This document shows positions 9,690-18,864 of a DNA stretch of 64,000 nt, piece by piece. This stretch comes from Rhizomys pruinosus (lineage: Eukaryota; Chordata; Mammalia; Rodentia; Spalacidae). The number at the start of each line of letters is the position of its first letter. Position 1 is the stretch's first letter. The position numbers were made by a program, and so were the translations under genes. A model generated the notes under the pieces. It ran no database searches and was not told the DNA's origin. It was given only the letters and a program-made list of their open reading frames with translations. The DNA lies in the NCBI GenBank assembly GCA_009823505.1, contig VZQC01009573.1, positions 501,330 through 565,329 on the forward strand. Reading direction: 5' to 3'.

Positions 9690-9948
9690 AATCTCACTCT
9701 GTATCCTATTATGGCCTAGAATTCAGTATGTAGCTCAGGTTGGATCACAGTAATACTCCTGCCTCAGTTTCTGCATGCTAGACCATGCCTGGGCCATTTT
9801 GTCATTTATCTCCCTTCCTCCCTTCCTCCCTTTATTTTGAAACAGAGTCTCATATTGTAGGTCTGGAACTCACTTTGTAGCCCAGACTGGCCTCAAACTC
9901 TCAATAATCTTTTCTCAGCCTCCCAAGAGCCAGGATTACCAGCATGAG
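9690..9948 (-). mobile_element. Two old B1/B4-like SINE fragments
   Basis: Diverged antisense bodies lie at about 9690-9810 ('cagtatgtagctcaggttgg') and 9836-9948 ('ctttgtagcccagactggcc', 'cctcccaagagccaggatta'), separated by a (CCTT)n-like tract at 9812-9832. Confidence 0.65.
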
Positions 9949-9977
9949 CTATCTAGGTGGATTCAAAGTCTATGTCA

Positions 9978-10241
9978 GGGCTGGAGAGATGGCTCAGTGG
10001 TTAAGAGCACTGACTGCTCTTGCAGAGGACCTGGGTTTGGTTCCCAGCACCCACATGGCAGCTGAGAACAGTCTTAGGCCAGGCGTGGTGGTGCACGCCT
10101 TTAATCCCAGCACTCAGGAGGCAGAGGCAGGCAGATCTCTGTGAGTAAAATGTCAGCCTGGTCTACATAGTGAGTTCCAGGCTAGCTGGGACTAAAGGGA
10201 GACACTGTCTCAAAAAACAAAAACAAACAAAACAAAAAACC
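9978..10241 (+). mobile_element. B2-B1 chimeric SINE, intact unit with target duplication
   Basis: The first ~98 bases are the B2 5' half, from 'gggctggagagatggctcag' to 'gagaacagtctt'. They join a full B1 ('aggccaggcgtggtgg') that carries the only A-rich tail. The outer flanks match: caaagtctatgtca at 9964-9977 and caaagtctgtgtca at 10242-10255 (13 of 14). One duplication around both halves means they moved as one RNA. The same junction recurs at 22.84, 42.23 and 45.58 kb. Confidence 0.85.
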
Positions 10242-10259
10242 CAAAGTCTGTGTCATGCT

Positions 10260-10412
10260 GGCTCCCTGCTCATTATTTTAGCACTCTGAAGACTGTGGCA
10301 GAAAGATAATTCAGTTTGAGTCTAGCCTGGACTATATTCTTTTGAGACCTAGTCTGAAAGAAAAAGGGCAAGGACTAGGGGTGTGGCTCAGTGGCAGAGC
10401 ATTTGCCTCGCA
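10260..10412 (+). mobile_element. B4-type region: B1-like piece and ID-like SINE head
   Basis: A diverged B1-like piece covers 10270-10365. It is followed by an ID-like head 'ctaggggtgtggctcagtgg' and 'cagagcatttgcctcgcatg', typical of tRNA-derived ID/B4 elements. The ID element continues after the minisatellite at about 10640 ('cagtcccagcactgcaaaa'). Confidence 0.7.
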
Positions 10413-10639
10413 TGGTTCCAGTGGGTTCCAGTGGGTTCCAGTGGGTTCTAGTGGGTTCTAGTTGGTTCCAGTGGGTTCCAGTGGGTTCCAGTGGGTTCCA
10501 GTGGGTTCTAGTGGGATCCAGTGGGTTCTAGTGGGTTCCAGTGGGTTCTAGTGGGTTCCAGTGGGTTCTAGTGGGTTCCAGTGGGTTCTAGTGGGTTCCA
10601 GTGGGTTCTAGTGGGTTCCAGTGGGTTCCAGTGGGTTCA
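10413..10639. repeat. 10-bp minisatellite (about 23 units) inside an ID-like SINE
   Basis: Unit ggttccagtg with C/T variants. From about 10531 to 10615 the ggttcca and ggttcta variants alternate, giving a 20-bp higher-order period. Both flanks are halves of one ID-like element, and the unit matches the expected 'ctgggttcagtcccag' segment containing the pol III B box. Confidence 0.93.
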
Positions 10640-10659
10640 GTCCCAGCACTGCAAAAGGT

Positions 10660-13376
10660 TGGGTGGAGGGGATGAAAATGATTAATCTGTGAGTCAGTTT
10701 CTGACTATATTTCACCTACCAACTAACAAATTAAAACTTTGTTCAGTCCTTCCTTCTTTTGTTATTATTATTATGCATGCAGTAATAGTAGTAATTTATT
10801 TTTTTATTTTTTATTTTTAAGGGATTCTACAATATAATGACACAGTTATTTGCAGATAACATTGATGTTACTCAGTATGTCATACAATTAGGTAATTGGT
10901 GCATTTTGCAAGTATCTATGTCCAAATTTTGAACAACCCAAGGTTCCCATAGTCCAGTTGGAGAAGCTTGTATGCACAGGCATGTTGATCAATCAGGAGT
11001 CCAGACTATATTCCTGTAGTCTCATGATTCAACCTATCTCTTTGAAAACAAGCCCTTATCCTACTCTACATGCCTCCTCTTCCGTCTCAGTTGTTCCCTG
11101 TGGTTGCCTCCTCTGGGAACAGGGGACAAGTGCGGTGAGAACGGGGGGTGGGGCACTGGCAAACAGTCAAATTCTTTGGATTGTACATTTGTTTTGAAAC
11201 TCCGTTGTTCAGGTTGTTTTCCCTCATGGCTTGACATTGACCATGCTTCGTCCCCCTCCCCTTCCTCTCCAGTCGCTCCAGTCGGATACCCCCTGTTTCG
11301 TCCATATATTACTTAACAAAAGCACACCAGTCTTCTTCGCGGCCTTTCCTTTTCTTTTGTACCAGGTCATTGCAAGCTCTCTTTACTCTTTCAGTTCAGA
11401 GTCGTTACCACTATTTTATTTAAGTCAAAAAGCTAAGCTGTTCCCCTTCCCTTCTCTTTCTTTTGCTGAGCATAGACACAGATGCTGGAATGGTATGCTA
11501 ATCCGCAAAATGTGGTCTCTATTTAAGTTTCGCGGACAATTTCCTCTGTTACTTATCTTGCGTGGCTTCTCATGTAATCATTCTTGTCCTAACCAATATG
11601 CCTTATTTTTTGTAATAAGCTTCCTTCCTTCTCCCTCACTTCCTGTGGCTTATATTGATGTGCAGTTATTTACCTACAACGCCGACCTTGCAGATCCCTC
11701 CGCCTGAGCTAAATAGCACAAATTATATTGTTCGGGCTTATCATCAACCCCGACCACACATTGGCCGCGGCCCACCACTGTGTGCACAGTTTCGTTATTG
11801 TCTCCCATTTTCGGCTGTCCTTTGTTGCACGTGGTTATAGTTTTGTTTATAGCGATATTACTTGACATGAGGGCGTCATGCGCTTGTCCCTCACGCTATT
11901 CGCCTTTTTGACGACCTAATCCTTAGTTTTCGCTGTATATATTGCTTTTTTTAGTGGCCGGTTGCTAATTGCTATTCTAATGCATTTCACTTTGCAGGCC
12001 CTTCCCCCGTTGCACGCTTAGCACAGTCGACCGCGTCTCTATAACATTTTTCATGCTAACCAAGGTCTTCGACAACAGGGACTACTCTACTGCTTTCCTA
12101 TCGTGCATATATCCCGTTATAGGCAAAAGGCCTTTTATAATTTGGGGTTGCGGAGGGTCCCGACGCCTGATTTTGAACCCCTAGCCAACATCTCCCAGAG
12201 CAAAATAATTCATTGCTGATGTCAGAGCTTTCCTGTAGTAATATATTTTTGCTTAATAACAACAACTTATAAACACTTTACTATTGAATTTGGCTTAGAT
12301 AGAGAAATATCACTTTCACAGTTCCTATGCCTATCAATCAATTATATCGTTATGCCTGTTATAGGAATTACCACTGTAACAATTGGCTCTAGTTTTACAG
12401 TTAGGGAGTGGTGCATTACCAACATGTTTTTCTTTTTTCCTATAAAGGGGAGAGGTAGGAGGTTTTCTCAGGTATTGGAAGGAGAAACTTCCTTAGGGCC
12501 CCAGGGGTAAATACAGGGCATCACCCCAAGAGGAGGCAGGATGGCTGGCGTAGGCGCAGTGTCTGTGACCGCAGGCAGGCGGAGGGGCTTCGCCTGCCGA
12601 TCGGGCAGAGGCGCAATTTCCTTCCCCCCCCTTCTTCTCGCTGTTCTGCGGTCTGCAGGCACCCCACCGGCGCATCCCGGCACCGGCATGATCGGGTGCG
12701 ATGGGTCGGCTACGCGTAGGCCATTGGATTGCTGTGGGTTGTGTAGTGGTACCGTGGTGCTACGGCTTGCTTGGAACAGAAATAAAGGGGTCCCTCCCAG
12801 GGGCGGGCAATGAGCAGGTACAAAACTGGCAAACATGTTAGGCAAGAGGATTTGGGAACACAGAGGGGTTGCCAGGGGGTGCCCAGAAGAAAGGAGAGGT
12901 ACCCCACCTCCCACCTTTCCGCCCTTCGGGGTTGTTTTTTTCGTTTTTTGTTTGTTAGGTGGTTGGTTTGTGACCGAGATTCGGCCGAAGTTTTAGGTAA
13001 CGACACGTCAAACAGAGTCTAAACCGGAGCCACAAGGCATAAGCTTTCATTAAATTTACCCAAACTGTTTCTCATTGACTGTATGCTACTTATTTGGGAA
13101 TGAAATTTAAGCTTAGTTCCTTTAAATTGTCCTACAAGTAAAAGAAAGTGTTATAATGTGATGTTGTGTAATTCAGAAAAAATATATAGGCCATTTGTAC
13201 ACCTTAACCCAATACAAATTATAAATAAAACAATTAACATTTTATATTCCCAATTAGTCCAATTGTATTACCATTTCCACCAAAACCTACACCTAAATTT
13301 AACTAATCTAAACAATTCACTAAGCCTTAAAATATCCTATACTTGGTGGATAAAGCTTGGGCAGAGTTGAAGTAAT
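10660..13376. other. SINE-free, CpG-rich block of unknown identity
   Basis: About 2.7 kb without any B1, B2, B3, B4 or ID copy. From about 11,220 to 13,040 I count roughly 75 CpGs, far more than in the neighbouring single-copy DNA, although much of the block is AT-rich. The plus strand is pyrimidine-rich at 11,200-12,150, so the minus strand is purine-rich, as retroviral sense strands often are. ORFs of 158 codons (+, 11,231-11,707) and 148 codons (-, 12,468-12,914) exist; neither product is recognised. It could be a decayed retroviral insert, an unmethylated regulatory domain or an exon-bearing region; I cannot decide. Confidence 0.6.
12436..12800. promoter_or_regulatory. Small CpG-island-like segment with TATA-like and hairpin sequences
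   Basis: The GC-rich core at 12,541-12,780 has about 20 CpGs. A TATA-like 'cctataaaggg' lies just upstream at about 12,439-12,449 and an 'agaaataaagg' poly(A)-type signal at about 12,778. On the other strand, TATAAAAGG reads from about 12,143 down to 12,131. An inverted repeat GGCAGGCG (12,574-12,581) / CGCCTGCC (12,591-12,598) can form an 8-bp stem with a 9-base loop. The TATA-to-AATAAA spacing (~340 bp) would also suit an LTR, but I found no TG...CA ends with target duplication. Confidence 0.4.
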
Positions 13377-13390
13377 TTATTATTATTATT

Positions 13391-13427
<37 letters not shown>
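13377..13427. repeat. (TTA)n(TG)n compound microsatellite
   Basis: About five TTA units followed by about 13 TG units, then 'tgcgcgcac'. Confidence 0.93.
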
Positions 13428-13428
<1 letters not shown>

Positions 13429-13429
13429 C

Positions 13430-13558
13430 TTCATGCCATGGTCAGAGAATGACCTGCAGGAATTGATTCTCTCCTGCCATGTGGGGCCCCAGGGAGTGAA
13501 CTCAGGTTAACAGCTTGGTGGCAAGCACCCCCAAATGCTGAGTCATGTCACTGCCCCA
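13430..13558 (-). mobile_element. Diverged B3-like SINE
   Basis: Antisense B2/B3 body: 'tctcctgccatgtggggccc', 'gggagtgaactcagg' and 'ctgagtcatgtcactgcccc'. Confidence 0.55.
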
Positions 13559-13589
13559 GTTCTGTCTTTACTAAGATGAGTTGTTTGCT

Positions 13590-13700
13590 GGCACAGCCGT
13601 TTTCTGTGTGTGGTCTGAGGACCCCTGGGATCCTGGAGACCCTTCCAGGGGGTCTGTGAGGCCCTCCCTTCTCCAACTTCATATCCATGTGAGAACTGAC
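13590..13700 (+). mobile_element. Probable ancient hAT-type DNA transposon fragment
   Basis: 'gtgtggtctgaggacccctg', 'gagacccttccagggggtct' and 'gtgaggccctccc' resemble a mammal-wide repeat with a 'ccctgagacccttttagggg' core that I believe is a hAT/Charlie-type fossil. The family assignment is from memory and unverified. Confidence 0.35.
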
Positions 13701-13997
13701 TTCATGAAATTCAGCCAGATTGTCACGGTGCGGTAGATGCAGAGCAGATATCAGAATGCAGCTGTCTCCTATTAAGTTGGGCAGTAAAGATTTACAGAAT
13801 GGAAAATAATGCCACTCCTCAATTTTTTTGTTTGTTTTAGAAGGCATAAATTGAGTGTACTGTTGCAAGCCTATGTCTCTTCAGAGGTGGAGAGAAACAA
13901 CTTTATAAAGTTGTCCTCTGATGCCCACACATCCCATCATGGCTTACAATAGTAACAAAGAAACAAATAAAAAAGATTTGAGTTTACTGTTCTTTTT

Positions 13998-14128
13998 TGA
14001 GACAGGATCTCACTCAGTAGTCCTGGCTGGCCTGGAACTTGCTGTTGACCAAACTGGCCTTAACTCACAGTGATCCTCTTGTCTGTTCATCAGTGCTGGG
14101 ATTACAGGTATGAACCACCATGCCCAGT
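13998..14128 (-). mobile_element. B1 SINE, diverged
   Basis: Antisense B1: 'gagacaggatctcactcagt', 'ggcctggaacttgctgttga' and 'gtgctgggattacaggtatg'. Confidence 0.8.
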
Positions 14129-14160
14129 TTATTATAGTTCCTTTAAAATAAGTTAACAGG

Positions 14161-14470
14161 GGCTAAAGAGATAGTTCAGGCAGGTGTGGTGGCACACGCC
14201 TTTAATCCTAGTACTTGGGAGGCAGAGCCAGGCGGATCTTTGTGAGTTCAAGGCCAGCCTGGTCTACAGAGTGAGTTCTAGGACAGCTGGGGCTACAGGG
14301 AGACCCTGCCTCAAAAAGACCAAAAACAAACAAACAACAAAAAAAAGAGATAGTTCAGTGGTTAAGGACATTTGAGGGTCTTCCTGAGGCCCAGAGTTCA
14401 GTTCATAGCACCCATGTCAGGCAGCCTGGACTCCACATCCAGGAAATCCAACACTACCTCCTGGCATCCA
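14161..14470 (+). mobile_element. Old B2-type SINE split by a B1 with target duplication
   Basis: The B2 head 'ggggctaaagagatagttca' is interrupted by a B1 at about 14,179-14,343. The head then repeats as 'aaagagatagttca' and continues 'gtggttaaggacatttg'. The duplicated ~14-base target shows clean insertion of the B1 into the older SINE. Confidence 0.88.
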
Positions 14471-14487
14471 AGGGTACCTGTACTCAT

Positions 14488-15045
14488 GCTGGGCTGCTCT
14501 CTGACCAAGCCTCGGGAGCCCAGCAAGCCAGTGCTCTCCCAGATCCACCAGTGAGCCCTCCGGCCTTGAAAATTGAAAGAGTGTCTGAAAAACCCATCCA
14601 ATGGCTCGTCACAACACAGCCAGCGGAGCACAAGCCAGGAAGCCAACATGGACAGTTTAAAGGTGTCCAAAGCAGCTGCGGACTTGATGGCCTACTGCGT
14701 GGCACATACCAAGGAAGACCCTCTCTGATGCCACTCCTGGCCTCAGAAAACCCCTTTCGAGAGAAGTTCTTCTGTGCCATCCTCCAAGTCTCTGAGAGGA
14801 AAGTGAAGAGCCTTGGGGCTCCTGGGACATCGGTGTAGAGTTGTTAGTAAAGCCTTTCTCGTCCACAGCATTTAAAGAGAGGAAGGAGAACCATCCTGGA
14901 CACTCCGGGCTGTGCGTGTTTAAAGAAATGGTCTCCTTATAAGAACGAAAGCCGATCCACATCCTGACTTTAGAGATCTGATACTGCAGACCTGCCTGGA
15001 GGAGGGGCGTGTATAAAAACTAAAATTGATGGCACTTCTTTTCTG
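14488..15045 (+). pseudogene. GNG2: GNG2 processed pseudogene (G-protein gamma-2 subunit)
   Basis: An intronless copy of a G-protein gamma-2 mRNA. The start corresponds to ATG at 14,601. Translation gives the conserved middle [13 protein letters not shown] at about 14,659-14,697, followed by KEDPL and, in another frame, ASENPFREKFFCAIL at about 14,739-14,783. The FFCAIL end is the gamma-2 prenylation motif and separates it from gamma-3 and gamma-4. Damage: about 25 bases after 'gccaggaag' are deleted with loss of frame; a one-base loss makes a stop after DPL; one Lys codon of REKKFF is lost; and the stop codon has become CAA at 14,784-14,786. About 110 bases upstream (from 14,488) and about 250 downstream look like UTR; the outer limits are estimates. 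In a functional gene the product anchors G-beta-gamma at the membrane; this copy cannot encode it. Confidence 0.92.
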
Positions 15046-15260
15046 CTTCATATATATATATATATAGATATTATTATATATATTTTTTTGTTTTTTTTTT
15101 TTTGTTTGCTTTTTTTGAGACAGTGTTTCCCCTGTAGCCCCAGCTTCCTGGAACGCACTCTGTAGACCAGGCTTGGCTTTGAACTCACAAAGATCAGCCT
15201 GCCTCTGCCAGCCGTCCCAATGCTAGGATTAAAGGTGTGCACTAGCACGCCCTACTCTGC
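15046..15260 (-). mobile_element. (TA)n tract and B1 SINE
   Basis: TA-rich simple sequence covers 15,049-15,085. It is followed by an antisense B1 at 15,113-15,256 with a T-rich tail region, 'gagacagtgtttcccctgta' and 'ggattaaaggtgtgcac'. Confidence 0.88.
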
Positions 15261-15289
15261 TTCATAGTTTAAAAAATAAAATTGAAACA

Positions 15290-15545
15290 GGTGTCCTGAG
15301 CTAAGAAAAATAGAAAAGAAAAAAAATCAAACTTAAAAAAATATGTTTTACGTGAACTTCTGCTCAAACAGTCAACTTCCTCATGGAGAATATTGAGAAA
15401 GACTGAGAAAGAGAATGAAAAGCATGTTTGGCAGAATGAGGAGCTCTGGTGGGGTGGGGGATGGGGAAATGGCTCGAGATTTGAGTAAAAAATGTTTTTT
15501 TAATTTAAAAAAAATGTTAAACATTTTCCTAAATATGCATGCAAA
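15290..15545 (+). mobile_element. Probable L1 3'-UTR fragment (family shared with 26.6 and 34.4 kb)
   Basis: 'gactgagaaagagaatgaaa', 'gcatgtttggcagaatgagg' and the G-rich 'agctctggtggggtggggga' match segments at 26,618-26,700 (+) and 34,415-34,515 (-). A G-rich polypurine tract before an AATAAA tail is typical of L1 3' UTRs. The family assignment is an inference. Confidence 0.5.
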
Positions 15546-15757
15546 ATAATCTTATTACATGAATGTGCCATACATAAATTAGGTAACCAGTGCTATACAG
15601 ACAGATATGGATCATCATCAAGGTAGCAACACACTAAGTCACAGTCCCACAGTGAAGGAGAGAGCCCACCCTACCACACCATTGTCCATGGGATGTTAGC
15701 AAGGGCTTAAATTCTTGCCAAGTTGGTAAATAAATGTAAATATTGTAGCTTGTATGG
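15546..15757. other. Single-copy or unrecognised sequence
   Basis: AT-rich with no recognised repeat. A short minus-strand ORF ends here but mainly reads the adjacent B2. Confidence 0.4.
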
Positions 15758-15960
15758 GGTTGGAGAGATGGCTTAGCGTTTAAGAACACGGGATGCTCTT
15801 GCAGAGGACCCAGGTTCAGTTCCCAGTCCCACATGGGGTGGCCAGCAGTATGCGTAACTTCAGCTCCAGAGGGTCTGATGTCCCCTTCTGACCTCCCCAG
15901 GCATTTCAGAACATGGCAAAACACTCATGTGCAAACCCCAGAAAATTTAAAAACATCCAT
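15758..15960 (+). mobile_element. B2 SINE, diverged
   Basis: 'gttggagagatggcttagcg', 'ctcttgcagaggacccaggt' and 'cccttctgacctcc'. Confidence 0.85.
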
Positions 15961-16079
15961 AATTAATTTGTATCTTCCCACTAATGGCTGAGGTTAGGCA
16001 TTTTCATTTACTGGCCACTGTGGTTTTTGTTTGTTATGTTTTCCTCTACAGGTCCTCCAAATGATGCGTCCATAGAGGA

Positions 16080-16360
16080 GGATTTTTTCTTTTCTTTTTC
16101 TTTTCTTTCTTTTTCCTTTTCTCTTTTTCTTTTTCGCTTTTCCTCCTTCCCATTCCCTTTCTTCTCCCCCCTTCATTTTCTCTTTCTCCCCCATCTCCTA
16201 CCTCCCTCTTTTTCTTTTTTGAGACAGGGGCCTCCTTTTAGTCCCAGCTGTGCCTGAGCTTCACTATGTAGACCAGGCTGGCCTTAAACACATAGAGATC
16301 CACCTTGCCTCTGCCTCCTGAGTGCTAGGATTGAAGGCGTGTTCCACCACGCCAAGCAGA
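16080..16360 (-). mobile_element. Polypyrimidine tract and B1 SINE
   Basis: A 135-base run almost wholly of T and C (16,081-16,216) precedes an antisense B1 at 16,217-16,360. The tract has replaced the SINE's poly(A) tail and could adopt H-DNA. Confidence 0.88.
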
Positions 16361-16630
16361 GCAGGCAGTTCTGCATGGCTACTTAACCAAAAACCCCAGA
16401 TTAAACAAGTGGCCAACCCCATAGTAGGCCCTTAGCTTCATGAAAATAAATGAAAAGTATCCACACATATCTTTTTTCCTTTTTCTTTAGTTTGCCTGTT
16501 TTTTTCTTCTGCTGTTGATACATGTGATGGTAATTTCTACCCATCTGATTCAAATAAGTACAACAACTCCATTTCCATATCTATTGGATCTATTTCTTCC
16601 TAATTAAAACCTTTCCCTCCCTCAGGAAGG
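16361..16630. other. Unrecognised sequence
   Basis: No SINE and no recognisable gene. Confidence 0.4.
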
Positions 16631-16715
16631 TTATATATTATAAATATAAGATAATAATAATATAATATAATATAATATAATATAATAATATAATATAATG
16701 AATAAATAAATAACA
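16631..16715. repeat. (ATAAT)n-type microsatellite
   Basis: Alternating ATAAT and ATA units followed by (AATA)n. Minus-strand ORFs rich in I and Y across it are artefacts. Confidence 0.92.
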
Positions 16716-17225
16716 TGAACAAGGCTCAGGAAGTGAAAATGTTCCATCAGGAAGCTCCTGAATTTTACAAGATTCCCTGGGATCGTGCGCCTCTCTGAGG
16801 TTATATAAGGGTAGGAATTTCTGTGGCAAGGAGACTCTCCTGACCAGTGCAGTTGCCTGCCAGGTAAACAGGGAGTTTGGGGATGCATCTTTGGTGACTT
16901 GGTGCCCCATCTGGGCCAAGTAAATGTTTGCTCACATCTTCCCAAGAAAAGCCCATACACCACCACCTGAGAATTGTCTCTTCTGAGCTTCCATTGTCTT
17001 TGACAGACAGGAACACAGGACTCAACTAAAAAGGGCTTAAACAATAATGGGATTTAGATCCTCAGAACAGGCTATTCTGTACTGAGGTGACCAGGGTAAA
17101 GTGGATGATGTAACTGTGTCACCTAGAACTTGGGAGACAGTATTTCACTCTGCCCTGCCACTTGAGTGAGTTTCCTGGCTCTGCCAAGGCTCCATGCCCG
17201 CTGTGCCAAGATCCAGAGGAGGCAT
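16716..17225 (-). mobile_element. Possible LTR-derived sequence
   Basis: Contains 'ggttatataagggtagg' and 'gaccagtgcagttgcctgcc', which remind me of rodent LTR sequence. No ends or target duplication were identified. A 137-codon minus-strand ORF is present but its product is unrecognised. Confidence 0.3.
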
Positions 17226-17295
17226 GCCTATCAGCTACTTTTCTGTTGCTGTGTTAAAACAGCACGATAAAAGCCCTTGTAGAAGAATGAGTCTA

Positions 17296-17528
17296 GGGCT
17301 GGAGAGATGGCCTAGTGGTTAAGAGCACTGACTGTTCTTGCAGAGGACCCGAGTTTGATCCCCAGCACCCACATGGTGGCTGAGAACCGTCTTTAACTCC
17401 AGTTCCAGGGGAATCCGACACCCTTTTCTGACCTCTGTGGCATTGCATGACACGGGTGCACAAACCTACATGCAGATAGTACATTCATACACATACAAAA
17501 ATAAAGTTAAAAAAAAGTAAAAAAAAAA
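17296..17528 (+). mobile_element. B2 SINE with target duplication
   Basis: Complete B2 without the 17-bp duplication, with 'gatggcctagtggttaag' at the head. Target agaatgagtcta is repeated at 17,284-17,295 and 17,529-17,540. Confidence 0.93.
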
Positions 17529-17651
17529 AGAATGAGTCTACTTGGTTCCAGAGGGTAAGGGTCCATTATATTGGAGGCATGGTGGCAGAGGGGGTGGAAG
17601 CTGAGAGCTGAATACTCACATCTTCAAGTAGGTACAGGAAGTAGAAACAGA

Positions 17652-17800
17652 CTGGCATGGTGGTGCACACCTTTAATCCCAGCACTTGGGAGGCAGAGGC
17701 AGGTAGATCTCTGAAAGTTCAAGGCCAGTCTGGTCTACACAGTGAGTCCCAGGACAGTGGGGCTACAGGGAGACCCTGTCTCATAAAGCCAAAAAAAAAA
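17652..17800 (+). mobile_element. B1 SINE
   Basis: Full sense B1, 'ctggcatggtggtgcacacc' to 'ccctgtctcataaagcc'. Confidence 0.92.
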
Positions 17801-17884
17801 CCAGTCAGACTGGAAATGGGCAAGCTATCCTTCCATGGCATGCTTCCTCCATCTTGGGCACACCTCCTAAAGATTCCATGACTC

Positions 17885-18025
17885 ACTGGGTGTGGTGGTG
17901 CATGCCTTTAATCCTAGCACTTGGGAGGCAGAGGCAGGCAGATCTTTGTGAGTTCAAGGCCAGCCTGGTCTACAGAGTGAGTTCCAGGACAGCTGGGGCT
18001 ACAGGGAGACCCTGTCTCTAAAAGA

Positions 18026-18060
<35 letters not shown>
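17885..18060 (+). mobile_element. B1 SINE with long poly(A) and target duplication
   Basis: Full B1 followed by about 32 A residues (18,027-18,058). Flanks 'aaagattccatgactcac' (from about 17,870) and 'aagattccaatgactcac' (from about 18,058) are a target duplication with a one-base insertion. The long uninterrupted tail indicates a young copy. Confidence 0.93.
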
Positions 18061-18269
18061 TTCCAATGACTCACTACAAACAGCACCAAGAACTGGGGAT
18101 CAACCGTTAAGTACTTAGAGCCTATGAGAGATTCCCATGCAAACCACCATTGCAGATATTATCTCCTTTTTTTCTTTCTTTTAAGAGATAAGAACTTTTC
18201 CCCAGAAGTACCTTCAGCTGACTCATGTTTCACATTTGGTGGAATTTAGTGACATGCCTTTTCATTTTT

Positions 18270-18412
18270 TTCTTTTTTTTTGAGACAGTATCTGGAACTG
18301 GCTGGCCTGGAACTCACTATGTAGACCAGCCTGACCTTGAACTCAACAGAGATCTCAACTGCTTTTGCCTCCCGAGTGCTGGGATTACAGGCCTGCACCA
18401 CCACACCCCACA
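18270..18412 (-). mobile_element. B1 SINE
   Basis: Antisense B1 with a short 5' deletion: 'gtagaccagcctgaccttga', 'gtgctgggattacaggcctg'. Confidence 0.87.
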
Positions 18413-18534
18413 ATCTGTGTTTTCTTAACTCCAGCCATTGACTCTAGGAATGTAATGGTTATGATCCATGTTGTTAATTGGTATTTAGTTTGGGGACAGG
18501 AAGATGGTGATGTAGATAGGAACTAGCTGTGAGG

Positions 18535-18745
18535 GAAAACTGGAGAGGTGGCTCTGCAGTTAAGAGCACTCACTGGTCGCTCTTGCAGAGGATCTTGCAG
18601 AGGATCTGGGTTTGGATCCCAGCACCCACACGACAGCTACAACCATCTGTAATTCCAGTTCTGTAACTCAGGTTCAATGGGATCCAGTGCCCTCCTCCGT
18701 CCTCTGTGTCCCCACCCCCGCAAAGAACAGGACAAAGAAACACCA
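18535..18745 (+). mobile_element. B2-type SINE with local duplications
   Basis: Head 'actggagaggtggctctgca'. The motif 'cttgcagaggatc' occurs twice in tandem at about 18,581-18,606. Confidence 0.8.
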
Positions 18746-18864
18746 TACCCCAAAAATAAAATAAATTTGAAAAACCTGCAGGTTTCCTCCTACAATGTTC
18801 AGTGAGAATGGAGGCTGCGTTTTGTCTGAAAAGAAATTGAGGACTTTGGCATAGCAGAGGGGAG

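Larger units (their letters stand above)
17230..18165 (+). mobile_element. Older interspersed repeat broken by one B2 and two B1 insertions
   Basis: Pieces of one element lie at 17,230-17,283 ('ttttctgttgctgtgttaaa'), 17,541-17,650 ('ggttccagagggtaagggtc'), 17,801-17,868 and 18,076-18,165 ('gattcccatgcaaaccacca'). The same family is seen at 20.5-20.7/21.37-21.45 kb. I know the sequence as a common rodent repeat but cannot name the family with confidence. Confidence 0.6.

Noticed and set aside
11231..11707. Assignment of the 158-codon ORF to a retroviral envelope or membrane protein
   Set aside because: The F/L/S-rich composition follows from the pyrimidine-rich strand. No envelope, Gag or Pol motif is recognised, so no family is claimed.
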